Assembly: GCA_964035015.1 (NCBI GenBank)
Contig: OZ036010.1
Location: 3,663,604 to 3,727,603, forward strand
DNA from: Corallium rubrum
Lineage: Eukaryota; Cnidaria; Anthozoa; Scleralcyonacea; Coralliidae
Length of the DNA stretch: 64,000 nucleotides
Reading direction: 5' to 3'
In this document: positions 1-9,799 of the stretch, one piece after another
How positions within the stretch are numbered: the stretch's first letter is position 1
Layout: each line of letters opens with the position of its first letter
Translations under genes and position numbers: made by a program
Notes under the pieces: model-generated
Told to the model about the DNA's origin: nothing
The model's database searches: none
Seen by the model: the letters and a program-made list of their open reading frames with translations, nothing else

Positions 1-819
1 ATCGTTGTCATATTGGTAAAAGCAATAATTCTCGTACGTATAAGGATATATTTGTCATGAATCTATCCTTACACGTCCGAGAATTGTTGCTTTTACCAAT
101 ACACTGTATGACAATTATTATATTTAGATATTGTTGCCATGAAAGTATTTATAAAGAAAAAATTACCGCAATATGTCTCAACACTACGCAATCGCCCTTT
201 TAATGGAGCTTGTTACATTGGATAGACCATAATGCCTTGCAAATTCAAGATGGCGCTGCTATTGGTGAAAAGGTATATTAGCATAGAATTTTGCCAACTT
301 TCAACCTGATTTTTTTCATAAAATACTGACTTGTTTGAGAAGCTAGATCAAACACTCAAGAGTGTTTCGTCCTCTATCCAGTCACCTTGAAATTGGTTAA
401 AAAACTCAGCCTCTCGGTGACTGGATATCGGATGAAACACTTTTCTTCACATTTGATCTATTACTTCTCAAACTCATTGATAATTCAAGAGCTAATTAGA
501 CAATCAGAGAAAAATATTTTGTCATATGTATGAGTTTTGAAGCCTGGTAAAGATCGCGCAAACTGAATTTATAATTAAGAAATAAGATAATAAACGGCAC
601 AAACAAAGAACCATTTATTCCCATCATTTCTTAATTATTAATTTAATGTGAAACCATCGTGTAATCCTACATGCACCAATATAATCCCTCTACATGTACT
701 ATAATTGACATCCCTCTACTATAATTGATGATTAAAAAACTATTTCATAAACTCGTGTACATATTGTGTTTTACCAGGGGTTGCAAACACTCGAGAACAA
801 CAAAAATGATTCGGCCTAT
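1..819. repeat. Gene-free left edge made of foldback repeats
   Basis: No coding exon is seen. Bases 1-120 form a hairpin: the opening GTCATATTGGTAAAAGCAAT returns inverted near 85-112. A related copy lies at 52440-52680, and both carry the phrase TTCAAGATGGCGC near their end. A second foldback occupies about 340-480, with arms containing GTGTTTCGTCC and GGATGAAACAC. Sequence at 770-819 belongs to another palindromic repeat (core CACTCGAGAACAA) that resumes after the LTR element at 2178. Confidence 0.6.
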
Positions 820-911
820 TGTAACAACGTCTATCTCACTCGGGGTCTCTATTAGAACTGATTTTATTATCTGATTACGTCTTAATTAATCTATTTAGCT
901 ATTATATTACA
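820..911 (-). repeat. 3' LTR (92 bp) of the gypsy-type element
   Basis: Direct repeat identical to 2086-2177. It starts TGTAACAACG and ends TATATTACA on the plus strand. At 92 bp it is very short for an LTR. Confidence 0.9.
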
Positions 912-924
912 TCTCCCTTTTTCC
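912..924 (-). other. Polypurine tract
   Basis: Reads GGAAAAAGGGAGA on the minus strand and lies directly upstream of the 3' LTR, where plus-strand DNA synthesis is primed in LTR elements. Confidence 0.8.
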
Positions 925-1107
925 AGTCATGCTTTCTTAATTAACACCGTCCAACTGTTGATGGATTTCATCTATGTTAATCACATGTTTTCTAAATGCT
1001 AAATCATATTGTTTCATATATTTAAGAGTTAATCAAATTGTTTCGTAATAAAGAGTTAATCAAATTGAGTTAATCAAATTGTTTCTGAACTGTTCATAAG
1101 GTTTTAG

Positions 1108-2067
1108 CTACGCTTCATATCGATTCGGTTGAACAACTTTCCGTCCACTTCTTGTCTGGTAGTATGGTTCTTGTCTTGGTTTGCAGGATGTTGAACTACC
1201 GTCTCTATAGGATGGCAACGGTGCTGGTGGTTGCTGATCCTCAGCGTGCTGTGTTACGTCGTCATCAACCTCGTAGTCGTCTGGTTCGGTTGTCTTGTTG
1301 TATTGTGATTTATACAGATGTTTTCTGTTGCGTCTGAGTATCCGACCATTGGCTGTTCGGATAACATATGATCGTGGTTCTGCTCTTTTCTGGACGACGA
1401 CGGCAGACTGTAGTCCACGCTTTGTCTCGTATCTTATTTTTTCGCCAGGTTGTAGAGTGGAAAGTTCTTTGGTGTGTTGGTCAAAATACCGTTTTTGTTT
1501 TTCTTTTTTCGTTTGTTGAGCTTCTTGGACACTTTTTGGGTTGATAAGTTTAGGTTTTAATAACTGTGATGACGTTGGTAAGGTTGTTTTTGTTCTCCTT
1601 CCCATCAAACGTTGGGCTGGTGATCCTAGCGTTTCGTCGATCGGAGTATTTCGGTAGGATAGCAGAGCGAGATACGGGTCGTTTCCTCCGTGTTTTGCTT
1701 TCTTTAAAAGCTTTTTTGCGGTTTGCACAGTACGTTCAGCTAAACCGTTCGACTGAGGGAAGTTTGGACTGGACGTCGTGTGTAGGAACCCATAAGCTAG
1801 TGCGAATTTTCGGAATTCGTCGCTGGAAAACTGTGGGCCATTATCTGACACAACTTTATCAGGTATGCCATGACGAGCGAATTGGGATTGCAATGTGCAT
1901 GTGATCACGTTGGTGCTCTTGGTGTCGTGTAGGTTGGCAATTTCAAAGAACCCAGAATAGTAATCGACAAGAATAAGGTATGATTCTCCATCAAGCTCGA
2001 AAAGATCAGTTCCTACTGTTGCCCACGGTCTGGTCGGGATTTCGTGTGGATGTAGTGGTTGTTTCAT
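1108..2067 (-). CDS. Ty3/gypsy-type integrase, 319 aa
   Basis: Integrase core of a gypsy-type retrotransposon; the family inserts element cDNA into chromosomes. The D,D(35)E triad is visible at Asp21 (GTDLFEL), Asp75 (VVSDNGPQF) and Glu111 (NGLAERT), with 35 residues between the last two. The segment PNFPQSNGLAER is a family hallmark. The C-terminal third is basic, with a chromatin-binding-like SH3 fold region around residues 205-250 (PGEKIRYETKRG then RSYVIRTANGR). The frame stays open through the primer-binding site into the LTR, so the Met at 2067 is only the first Met and the zinc-binding N-terminal domain is missing. No frame damage is seen. On its own the protein lacks the reverse transcriptase needed for retrotransposition. 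Confidence 0.88.
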   Translation of the reverse strand: MKQPLHPHEIPTRPWATVGTDLFELDGESYLILVDYYSGFFEIANLHDTKSTNVITCTLQSQFARHGIPDKVVSDNGPQFSSDEFRKFALAYGFLHTTSSPNFPQSNGLAERTVQTAKKLLKKAKHGGNDPYLALLSYRNTPIDETLGSPAQRLMGRRTKTTLPTSSQLLKPKLINPKSVQEAQQTKKEKQKRYFDQHTKELSTLQPGEKIRYETKRGLQSAVVVQKRAEPRSYVIRTANGRILRRNRKHLYKSQYNKTTEPDDYEVDDDVTQHAEDQQPPAPLPSYRDGSSTSCKPRQEPYYQTRSGRKVVQPNRYEA

Positions 2068-2085
2068 ATCCCACTTCTGACACCA
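2068..2085 (-). promoter_or_regulatory. Primer-binding site, tRNA-Leu type
   Basis: Minus strand TGGTGTCAGAAGTGGGAT directly after the 5' LTR. Its complement ends CCA and resembles the T-arm plus acceptor end of a leucine tRNA. The tRNA identity is inference from memory of tRNA-Leu 3' ends. Confidence 0.7.
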
Positions 2086-2177
2086 TGTAACAACGTCTAT
2101 CTCACTCGGGGTCTCTATTAGAACTGATTTTATTATCTGATTACGTCTTAATTAATCTATTTAGCTATTATATTACA
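2086..2177 (-). repeat. 5' LTR (92 bp) of the gypsy-type element
   Basis: Identical to 820-911. It is followed at once by the second copy of the target duplication CCTAT at 2178-2182. Confidence 0.9.
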
Positions 2178-3041
2178 CCTATCACCTCATAATTTTCAAT
2201 GTTCTCTCGTGTTTGTAAAACATAAGAAAATAATAAAAATCACTTGACTTACAGCCTCATAATTTTCATTATTCTCTCATGTTTTACAAACACTCGAGAA
2301 CAAAGAAAACAAGATGCCTGCTTTGGTGTTCACTCGGGCTACTGATTGCTGCAACCTTGGCATAGCCTATGCATGGAACAGTGCAACACACATTTCCATA
2401 TGTCATATCAAGTAATAAGACACCCATAAGATCTAGACATGCAAACATTTCAACATGTGTGATATATCTTTTGCTATATTCGGTGCTTATTACTTGCATT
2501 TTGTGGTTATACTGTAGGACTAAGTAGCAAGCCATTATTCAGTAAACAGTATATGTGTTCTTTAATATACTGTGGTGTTTGTTTCTTGTATCTCTTCAGG
2601 TCAAGCTTGCTTAGGTATTATGCACTGTCGATGTAAACACAGTATGCATATTTTCATGTGCTGTGCAACTCGTTCATTCAGTCTTCATGAACAAACCTTC
2701 ATTGTGTTTTTCTTGTATATTCTGGAGAAATGTTGAAACAGTTTTCAGATTTGGATTTTAGAGGTCTAGGAGATCACTGCGTCTGCGATTCATTGACACA
2801 ACAACTATGGTTTGGTGGTTCCAAAATCACTTGCAATGCCCTACAAGGCTGTTGGGTTTTCGTGCTCAATTTTGAATAAACCAACTTTGCCTTTGGCCAA
2901 AGTCTTGGTAGGTTTTCCAAGTACAGTAAGTTGTTTATTATGGTTCATCAGTGATATGCTTCACACAACCACAAAAATAGGAACATGACTGTCAGTCGAC
3001 TGTCGGTGAATTTTTCAAAGTGATAGGAGAGACAAAGTCTA
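2178..3041. other. Intergenic or intronic repeat remnant
   Basis: Continues the palindromic repeat interrupted by the LTR element (two copies of a CTCATAATTTTCA phrase near 2186 and 2253). No exon-like segment or RNA gene was recognised. It probably lies inside the CLK gene, downstream of its fourth coding exon. Confidence 0.4.
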
Positions 3042-3683
3042 CTGTATTTCTTGGAGTATAAGTCGATTTTCTACAACTGAAAATGGATGTTCAAAAGTAG
3101 ACCTCGACTTATACACAGGGTCATGAAATTATGCGCAAAACTTAGACCAGATATACTAGTACCCAGTCTTCTCTATGTATCAGGAGATAGGCCAATCAGC
3201 ACTTGTTAATGAATCACAATCAGCACTTGTTAATGAATCACATGTCATCGATGCATTTTATTGTAAGTTATTCTTAACCTTGTGCTTGTGGTGTAAACAT
3301 ATCAGCGACATGCCTCTTAAACGAAGAAATTACAAAGCACGATTCAAGTTAAACGAAAAGACACGAAAGTGTCATATACGGTTTATGGATGGCACAGAGG
3401 ATGATATGCTGTGGGAAGATGACGACAATAGTTGTAAATAGGTTTTATTTATTAGCTTTGTTAATATTCTGTTTGCGTCATTTTCCAAAGTAAAATCAAA
3501 TATCATATATTTTCAAAGATTTCTATAATATTAAATTTTCTGTGAGTACTATTCTGTGTCTGGTAACTATTTCATTTGAGGGACTCGAATTATATACAGG
3601 GTATCGTAAAAATCATGATTTTTTGGTCGAAAAATAAGGGGTCAACTTATATGCCAGGTTGACTTATACTCCGCGATATATGG
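3042..3683 (+). mobile_element. pogo/Tigger-type non-autonomous DNA transposon
   Basis: Terminal inverted repeats of about 24 bp share GGAGTATAAGTC. The left end reads TACTGTATTTCTTGGAG and the right end, inverted, TACCATATATCGCGGAG. A TA dinucleotide flanks each end (3040-3041 and 3684-3685), as expected for Tc1/mariner/pogo insertions. Inside is a reading frame that joins the beginning and the end of a pogo transposase. Confidence 0.75.
3175..3441 (+). pseudogene. Internally deleted pogo-type transposase remnant
   Basis: The 88-aa frame ends with KRRNYKARFKLN, which resembles the first helix of the CENP-B/pogo DNA-binding domain. It runs directly into TRKCHIRFMDGTEDDMLWED, which resembles the acidic C-terminal end of pogo transposases. 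The rest of the helix-turn-helix and the whole DDE catalytic core are missing, so it cannot be an active transposase. The upstream residues include a duplicated QSALVNES phrase and look non-coding. Family assignment rests on motif recognition. Confidence 0.6.
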
Positions 3684-3948
3684 TAGGTTCCATATATGGG
3701 CGGTACAGTGTATTGCAATTTTGTGTGGTGATAAAATCCAAAAGGAGCCAAAACCAAGACTCGGTCTACCACAGTAGCCCAAGTTATTACTCAGTTAATG
3801 GCCTCATGATTTTCATTGTCCACTCGTGTTTGTAACCCCTGGTAAAACACCCCCACTTGTTTATGAAATATTACATCAGTCACACTGTAGCCAATGACTG
3901 GCCAAAATGATCAAATAAGCAATCAATGATAATATTTGACAACCATAC

Positions 3949-6900
3949 CTGTATCTATCAACATTCTTTATGACTTTTACAGCAACAGTCTGTCTTGTTT
4001 GACTAAAGAAATTATACAAACCAATAATATGAATACTGTGTAACTATTTAGAACTCAGAAATATTTCTCATTTGAAGAACATCTTCATTCATAGATAAAT
4101 ATTATAAGCTTATAATTAATAAATTTAAAATATTGAAGCTCTCCTTGCAAACACTCTGGTAAATGACCAGCTCTCACAACAACAACAACCATCTTTGACA
4201 TTTACAAATTGACTTTTTCTTTGCATACATCCCTGATGTGGTTGCTTACAAGAGCTTCAACTGTATTATTCAAAAAATAATAACACTCTGTCCAGGACTG
4301 TCAAAACAAGCTAGCACCCAGCAGAACTCCATGGAGCTTCACAAAATATTGCTAGATAAACACACTAGTAATTCAACCTCCAACAAACATTACTAGTCTA
4401 AGAACAACTGACCTGCATCAAAAAAGACACCTACTCTTTTAACCCATTTCTGCCTACTGTAAGCTGACCAAATATGGCCCTTTTATTTAGGGATGAGCCG
4501 ATAACGAAAAATCCAATTTACCGATACGATAAATACCAATGTAACTTGCGGGCTTATCGGCCGATATATCGGTAGTTATCGGTAATCATCGTCAAGAATT
4601 CTTAACACCTGTTTTTAGGGCAAAATGTTGGCAAAACATATTTAACTATTAATGGAAAGAACTGGTAGACCAGTAAAAGAAACGTGATTACAAAATTTAA
4701 TGAACTCTGAACTCCATACTCTATAGTAATCAATTTAATTTGGGAAAGTATCAAAAGTACGGTAAATAAGTCGTAATTCATAAACATTGATTTTTAAGTA
4801 TTTTTACGGTATGAGCATTTTGTCAACTTATTAAAATCGAGCATTTACTGTCATGAAACATCGCAGGAAGTTACAAATAAAGCATGTCTCACCTATACAG
4901 AAAAAAACGTCATGTTGAACCTCGCACCTTAAATTTGACAGTTTTATTTGGAAAGAGAAGGCCGATATAAGCCGATATATATTGACGTTATCGGCCAATA
5001 TCTGATAAGCCCAAAAATCGCCGCTTATCGGCTTCTACCGATAAATTTCCAATTATCGGCTCATCCCTACTTTTATTGTTTTACTCTAACACCAGTCAAT
5101 TTTACTTGTCAAAGACTCAAAGGGAGAACCCTCAGATACCCTAAGCAGCAATGGGTTAATCTATACCAAACTTTGAAAGCCCTGTCATTATGGAGACCAA
5201 CTGGAGACTTTTTAATGAGAAACCAAGCTGGCAGACAGAAGCCAAGAAAGCATTGGTCATTGGACAAGCCTCAACAAAGGTCAAATTGCAAACATCAATC
5301 ACCCGAGATTAAAACCTCGATGTTTGACCTGGGCCTAAGGTCTCACTGTCAATATAATGTACAGTGTCATATTCATCAGAAGGCCATATTTTTACATGTA
5401 ACCTGCATGGAGACACACTAGTTTTTGTAGCAGAAAACTTAAATTTGACCCTTGTAATAAATGTGTACATGCAGCAATGGCAATTTGGTAGATCTCTAAA
5501 TTAAATTTGAAAGTAAAGTAAAAAAAAACATACCTATCAAAACATTCCAAACATTTGGCAAATGTGCCTTCCCCAAGGGTGTCTAGTATTTCATCTAAAA
5601 TAAAAAATAAGCAAATAGTGTCAAAATACAACCCAACTAATTTCAAACAACCAAGAATAACCAAATACCTTTGTAAATCGAAGTACTAAAATGGTCTTCC
5701 AATCCCAAAATTGGTGTTTTTATTTAAAATTCAAACACTTTCAGCTAAGCATAATATTTTGTTGTGATTGTCATAATCTTTAATTAGGCAGTAAACTTTC
5801 AAACATAAAATTTTCAAAGTCTAAAATTTTATGATCACTCAACCAAAATAATTTTGCAATTCTAGAATGCTAAAAATATAATCAGGGTTTCATGCAATTA
5901 CACAACTAAAAAAATCAATTGATGACTCATTCTGATAATTCATAAAGAACCTCTATTCCAAAAATCAGAATACATGTACTGTACTGTATCATTTCAAAAA
6001 TTCCAGCACTGCATTGCACACACATTTTAAAATATTTTTAATAAGTTAAATATGTTGTACTGTATGCTAGATTGACAATAGCTGTGTACAGCCCACTTGC
6101 TCTCCCCCCGCAGGTAGATTGACAATGTTGAAAAGGTTAAATAAATAATTAAATATATCACAAAAACAAAACAAGAATGTGATAAAAACTGGAGAAATAA
6201 TGAGAAACAAAAAATAATGTGGATAGAAAGTGAAGTGTAGTGTATATTATTTTGTCGTGTTTGCTATGAAGTTATAAAGATTATATACACAGCTAAAAAT
6301 ACATTAGAAAATATTTACAGTCAAACCGGATGTTTTTTACTGCTGACCTTGCAATATTCACAACAACATTGCAATGTTGACTTGCTAATGATACCCAGCA
6401 ACTCCTTGGCAAGTTGCTAAATATTTACATTTTTAATATTGAACTTCACATAACATGAAGTTTACTTAAAGTTAGTTGTTCTGACTTTCAATAAAACTTT
6501 GTATTATGTGAAGTTCGATATTTAAAATGTGAATGTGTTGCAACTTGCCAAGAAGTCACCATGTATCATTTGCAAGTCAACATCTCAATGTTGCTATCAG
6601 TATCGCAAGGTCATGTGGTAAAGAACATCCAGTTGGACTGTAAAAGCTAAATGTTTTTGAATTAAGTCATCTGTAGGACAAAAAGTACCAATTGTATAAG
6701 GTGTAAAATCATATGTCCAAGTTTAATATTCCAATGCAACAGAAAAAGTTGAGCAATAAAGCAATGAACAAAAATAAATTCTTCCTTTTGTATATATACA
6801 TAAAAAGGGAGAACCATCAGATATCCTAGGCAGCAATGAGTTAACAAGGGATTAACCCATTCTTGCCTGAGCTGGGTAAAACAGCCCATTGTATTACTTT

Positions 6901-9443
6901 AGTCTTTCTAGTGTAATACCATTAGATCATTTAACTTGTCAAAGGGAAATCCCTTAGACAGTTTAGGGCCCTAGGCAGTAATGGGTTAACCAAATGGAAG
7001 AATCCATCCCTGAACATGGTACGTACAGTACACTGTTTTATTGTTCAACTTTTCCCTTTAGGAATAACTTGAAGATACAAAGTTACACTGTAGAACTCAT
7101 TAGACAAGGTACTATCAACCTCAAAGATGATTTAATGTCAAAAACATTTGGTTTCCAAAGATTTTGAATGTACTTTTAGCCTTGTACATAATCTTATAGT
7201 ATGTAGTGTTACCAGAGTCTAGAAGCAGAAAAAATAATGTAAAATTTTATAATACATCTTGAATTCAACCAATCTCCAGAATGATATGCTAGATGACCAT
7301 CTTTGTCCTCTTTTGAGCTTGAACCTTTCTCTTTCTTCTCTCTTCCTTCTTTGTAATTTTCCTTCAGGTGTTGTAAGGGTTTTCGTGCACGGCCATTGGT
7401 TTCCGAGGGGTTACATGACATATTCATCGAAAACGATCATTGACATCCATCCGAAACATATTCATTGTTGAATTATTGCGTCAGGAAATTCATCACACAT
7501 TTTCATAGCAGATATGAAAAGATAGCAAATACACACAAGCAGGGCAAGTGAGATGTGGTGCTATAAAAGACCCACTAATGCTACTACGGGCATCTACAGC
7601 ACTATTAACAGTCTGTAACAATAACCTTATTTAAGAACCAGTATGATATACAGTAACCATACTTTGGACAAACTATTCCCAACAGTAGTCCCTGACATCA
7701 ACCAAACCATGTTTATGTATGTGTTTATCAACAAAAAATATATAGGATAACAACTGGTATTGAAAAGGGTCTTTTGTTAGCATTGTGTTGAATTTTCAAA
7801 GTAAAAGATGTGTTCCTCATAGGAGAATGTAAAGACTTCAGTTTTATTATTCGCTCCAGAACACTTTGACAGAATTTTTATATTTTTATACAATATGTTG
7901 TACAAAAATATTTTGGACCCCTAGGAATCTGAATCACCCAACAAGACTACCCAAATTACCAATAGGAATAACTCAAGAAAAAAGGTAATGAACCACCAAG
8001 ATTTTTATTTTGACTCAAAATGTTAAATGTATTTCATTCCAAAATCTCTCAGTGGTTTACCTCCTTTTCCCTTTGCTCTATTCAAAACAGCTTATAGAGC
8101 ACTACACATTACTTTTTACACTTTTTGATTATACTGTTGGCACTGCCACTCATCCGAATATAAATAACATTGAAAAAAGTTCAGTGGTTGTTACAATGAA
8201 AAAAGGACCAATAAAGTACCATCATAATTTGGACACTATCAGCCAGTCACCCACAGTCACCAATGGTTCCTCAAGGCCTTATCAATTTTTACCTCCTAAT
8301 CATCCCCCAATTCTTTTTTCTTCTTGAAATGTACATTTAAAGGGCTGAGGGGAGGGTAAATGATCCTTACTTGCAGCCAGCAGCTGAATTGTGAAGGATG
8401 CAGATCAACGTGACTGTGTCGAGGCATATCTAAGGCACTCCACGCAGCCAGCATACAACACAGTTCAGTCCACGAATCACAGCTAAGATGTAGGTGTTGA
8501 TTGTATAGAGGGAGAAAAACCAGAGAACCCAGTGAAAAACCCTTGAAGCACAGGAGAGATGAACTACAACTCTACTCACGTGGGTTCCAAGCTCGACAAT
8601 GAGGTCATTCCCAAGTGGTTGCCCATCCCAAGTGCAGGCTTATTTTTTAGGTGAGAGGCAGTGCACTAACAGCACTCATGCTCCCCAAAGTGTTTCATGT
8701 GCCAAATTGAAAATAGGTAAAAAAATTATTCTTTTGGCATTTTCCATTGAATTTCCCTGTGACTAGAATAGTATTTTGATAAAAAAAATCCCAATTTTAC
8801 AATTTAAGTTTGGAAACGATATCTGTGTTGTATAATCAGGCGCCTAATATTTTTTCAATGAGAGCTAAAACGTGTAAATTGTTCATGAAATCGAGCGATT
8901 TTAATACAACCGCAAACAAATTTTAATCGTTTTGGAATATTTCAAAAATGTCCGACCGGATTATTTCATTAATGAGCAATTTATACAATCATTTAGATTT
9001 CACAAGGTCTTGAATATTGTGTGTGGATTTCTGAATTAAAACAGGGACACTACTGAAGGGAATATTGAAAGGTTAACCCAATAAAAAAGGCTTAATTTAA
9101 CCAAGTTTTTCAACATTGCGTGTTAGCACATGCCTCAGGGCGAAGCTAACAACGTTTAGTCACTTACAGAATGTTTTGATTCGCCAGGACTATGCCATCT
9201 TCTTCTTCTCCTATGTTCACTTCGACTCCGTGTTCTTTTATTTCGTCGTCTGCTACGAGTACTGCTTTCGCTGTCTTCGTATTTCCCTCGTCTGCTCCCA
9301 GTGTAGGTACTTCGGCTTGAAACGCGCTCGTGGTCAGACATGTATCGATGTCGTTTCCTTCGATAACTGGCCAAACTGCTTTCCTCTGAACTGTCCTCGC
9401 GTCGCTTCCTCGTACGAGGCATCCTCTCCTCTAATTTCATCAA
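3949..9443 (-). CDS. CLK: CDC-like (LAMMER) dual-specificity kinase, 5' part
   Basis: N-terminal portion of a CLK kinase; the family phosphorylates SR splicing factors in the nucleus. Four coding exons with matching phase: 9443-9168, 7361-7256, 5594-5534 and 4002-3949. Exon 1 is rich in Arg and Ser (for example RSRRRNKRTRSRSEHRRRRR), the usual CLK targeting domain. Exon 2 ends DGHLAYHSGDWLNSR, the conserved CLK lead-in. Exon 3 holds the glycine loop LGEGTFAKCLECFD. Exon 4 gives TVAVKVIKNVDRYR, including the ATP-binding Lys. All donors are GT. The catalytic loop and the EHLAMMERILG signature should lie left of this window; I found no further exon between 1 and 3948. The start could be Met 9443 or Met 9422 (MPRTRKRRED). 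The exon 2 acceptor is weak and least certain. Confidence 0.85.
4438..5159. repeat. TTAACCC-type foldback MITE, split by a hAT MITE
   Basis: Ends TTTAACCCATTTCTGCC and AGCAGCAATGGGTTAA in inverted orientation, around a conserved core (ACTCTAACACCAG, GGGAGAACCCTCAGA). The family recurs at 6852-6989, 25111-25298, 41467-41582 and as fragments near 6803, 15415, 27505 and 42395. This copy is interrupted by the element at 4488-5069. It lies between CLK exons 3 and 4. Confidence 0.7.
4488..5069. mobile_element. hAT-type MITE, 582 bp, nested
   Basis: Inverted ends TAGGGATGAGCCGAT and ATCGGCTCATCCCTA, with long subterminal inverted blocks full of CCGATA words. It is flanked by a perfect 8-bp duplication CTTTTATT (4480-4487 and 5070-5077). 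It carries no meaningful reading frame. A second family member is at 21272-21797. Confidence 0.88.
6319..6646. repeat. Large foldback element in CLK intron 2
   Basis: Starts ACAGTCAAACCGGATGTT and ends AACATCCAGTTGGACTGT. The arms carry TTGCAATATT and CAACATTGCAATGTTGAC words and fold over most of their length. Related sequence surrounds the hAT element at 46489-48139 (46461-46482 and 48146-48495) and recurs at 48870-49370. Confidence 0.65.
6852..6989. repeat. TTAACCC-type MITE, compact copy
   Basis: Runs from TTAACCCATTCTTGCCTGAG to CCTAGGCAGTAATGGGTTAA. A partial copy of the right end precedes it at 6803-6846. Confidence 0.65.
8370..8693 (-). mobile_element. 5S rRNA-derived SINE, minus-strand copy
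   Basis: On the minus strand it begins near 8693 with a degenerate head (TGCTGTTAGTGCACTGCC, then CACTTGGGATGGGCAACC) and continues into a body shared with 29806-30110 (phrases GTGAGTAGAG, CTCTCCTGTGCT, GATATGCCTCGACAC). The head corresponds to the internal promoter part of 5S rRNA. It sits in CLK intron 1. Confidence 0.7.
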
Positions 9444-9799
9444 GAAACTACAAAAAGTCTTCGTTAATTTTCCCGCTCTACTGGGTCAAACAAACCTCAG
9501 AAAACAGCAATTTCTTTCCCACCTTCTCCTACAATGGCACCAACAGAAGAACTCTTTTGTCGGCCAAAGCTTCTCACTTCGCACGTTTTTAGCCTCGAAG
9601 AATTTCCATACTTTCATCTAACAGCCTTTGTAATTGGTTAAAATGTGCATACCATTGTCCTCTCGTCCAATCATGGGCCAGTAGCTTTAAGTATATGGGG
9701 GTTTTTTGCCAAAAAATGTAGAGACCTTTGATTGGCTCGCATGTCGAAAAGAATAGCCAATCAGATTTAATTTAACAAACGAAGCACGGAGATAGCAAG
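9444..9799. promoter_or_regulatory. Divergent promoter between CLK and MRPL53
   Basis: 356 bp separate the CLK start (minus strand) from the MRPL53 start (plus strand), so both promoters must sit here or in untranslated exons. No TATA box is obvious. The MRPL53 ATG lies within AAGATGGCGGC, the common YY1-type start-site word. Confidence 0.6.

Larger units (their letters stand above)
820..2177 (-). mobile_element. Non-autonomous Ty3/gypsy-type LTR retrotransposon (integrase only)
   Basis: This is a structurally complete but coding-depleted LTR element, read on the minus strand. Two 92-bp direct repeats (820-911 and 2086-2177) match at every base I compared. They begin TG and end CA, and are flanked by the 5-bp duplication CCTAT (815-819 and 2178-2182). 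A primer-binding site abuts the 5' LTR at 2068-2085 and a polypurine tract abuts the 3' LTR at 912-924. Between them is only an integrase reading frame; gag, protease, reverse transcriptase and RNase H are absent. Identical LTRs and an intact target duplication imply a recent insertion, probably mobilised in trans by a full-length relative. It landed inside an older palindromic repeat, whose two halves lie on either side. Confidence 0.9.

Noticed and set aside
9116..9592. 158-codon plus-strand frame
   Set aside because: Lies opposite CLK exon 1; the minus strand gives the Arg/Ser-rich domain with a correct donor.
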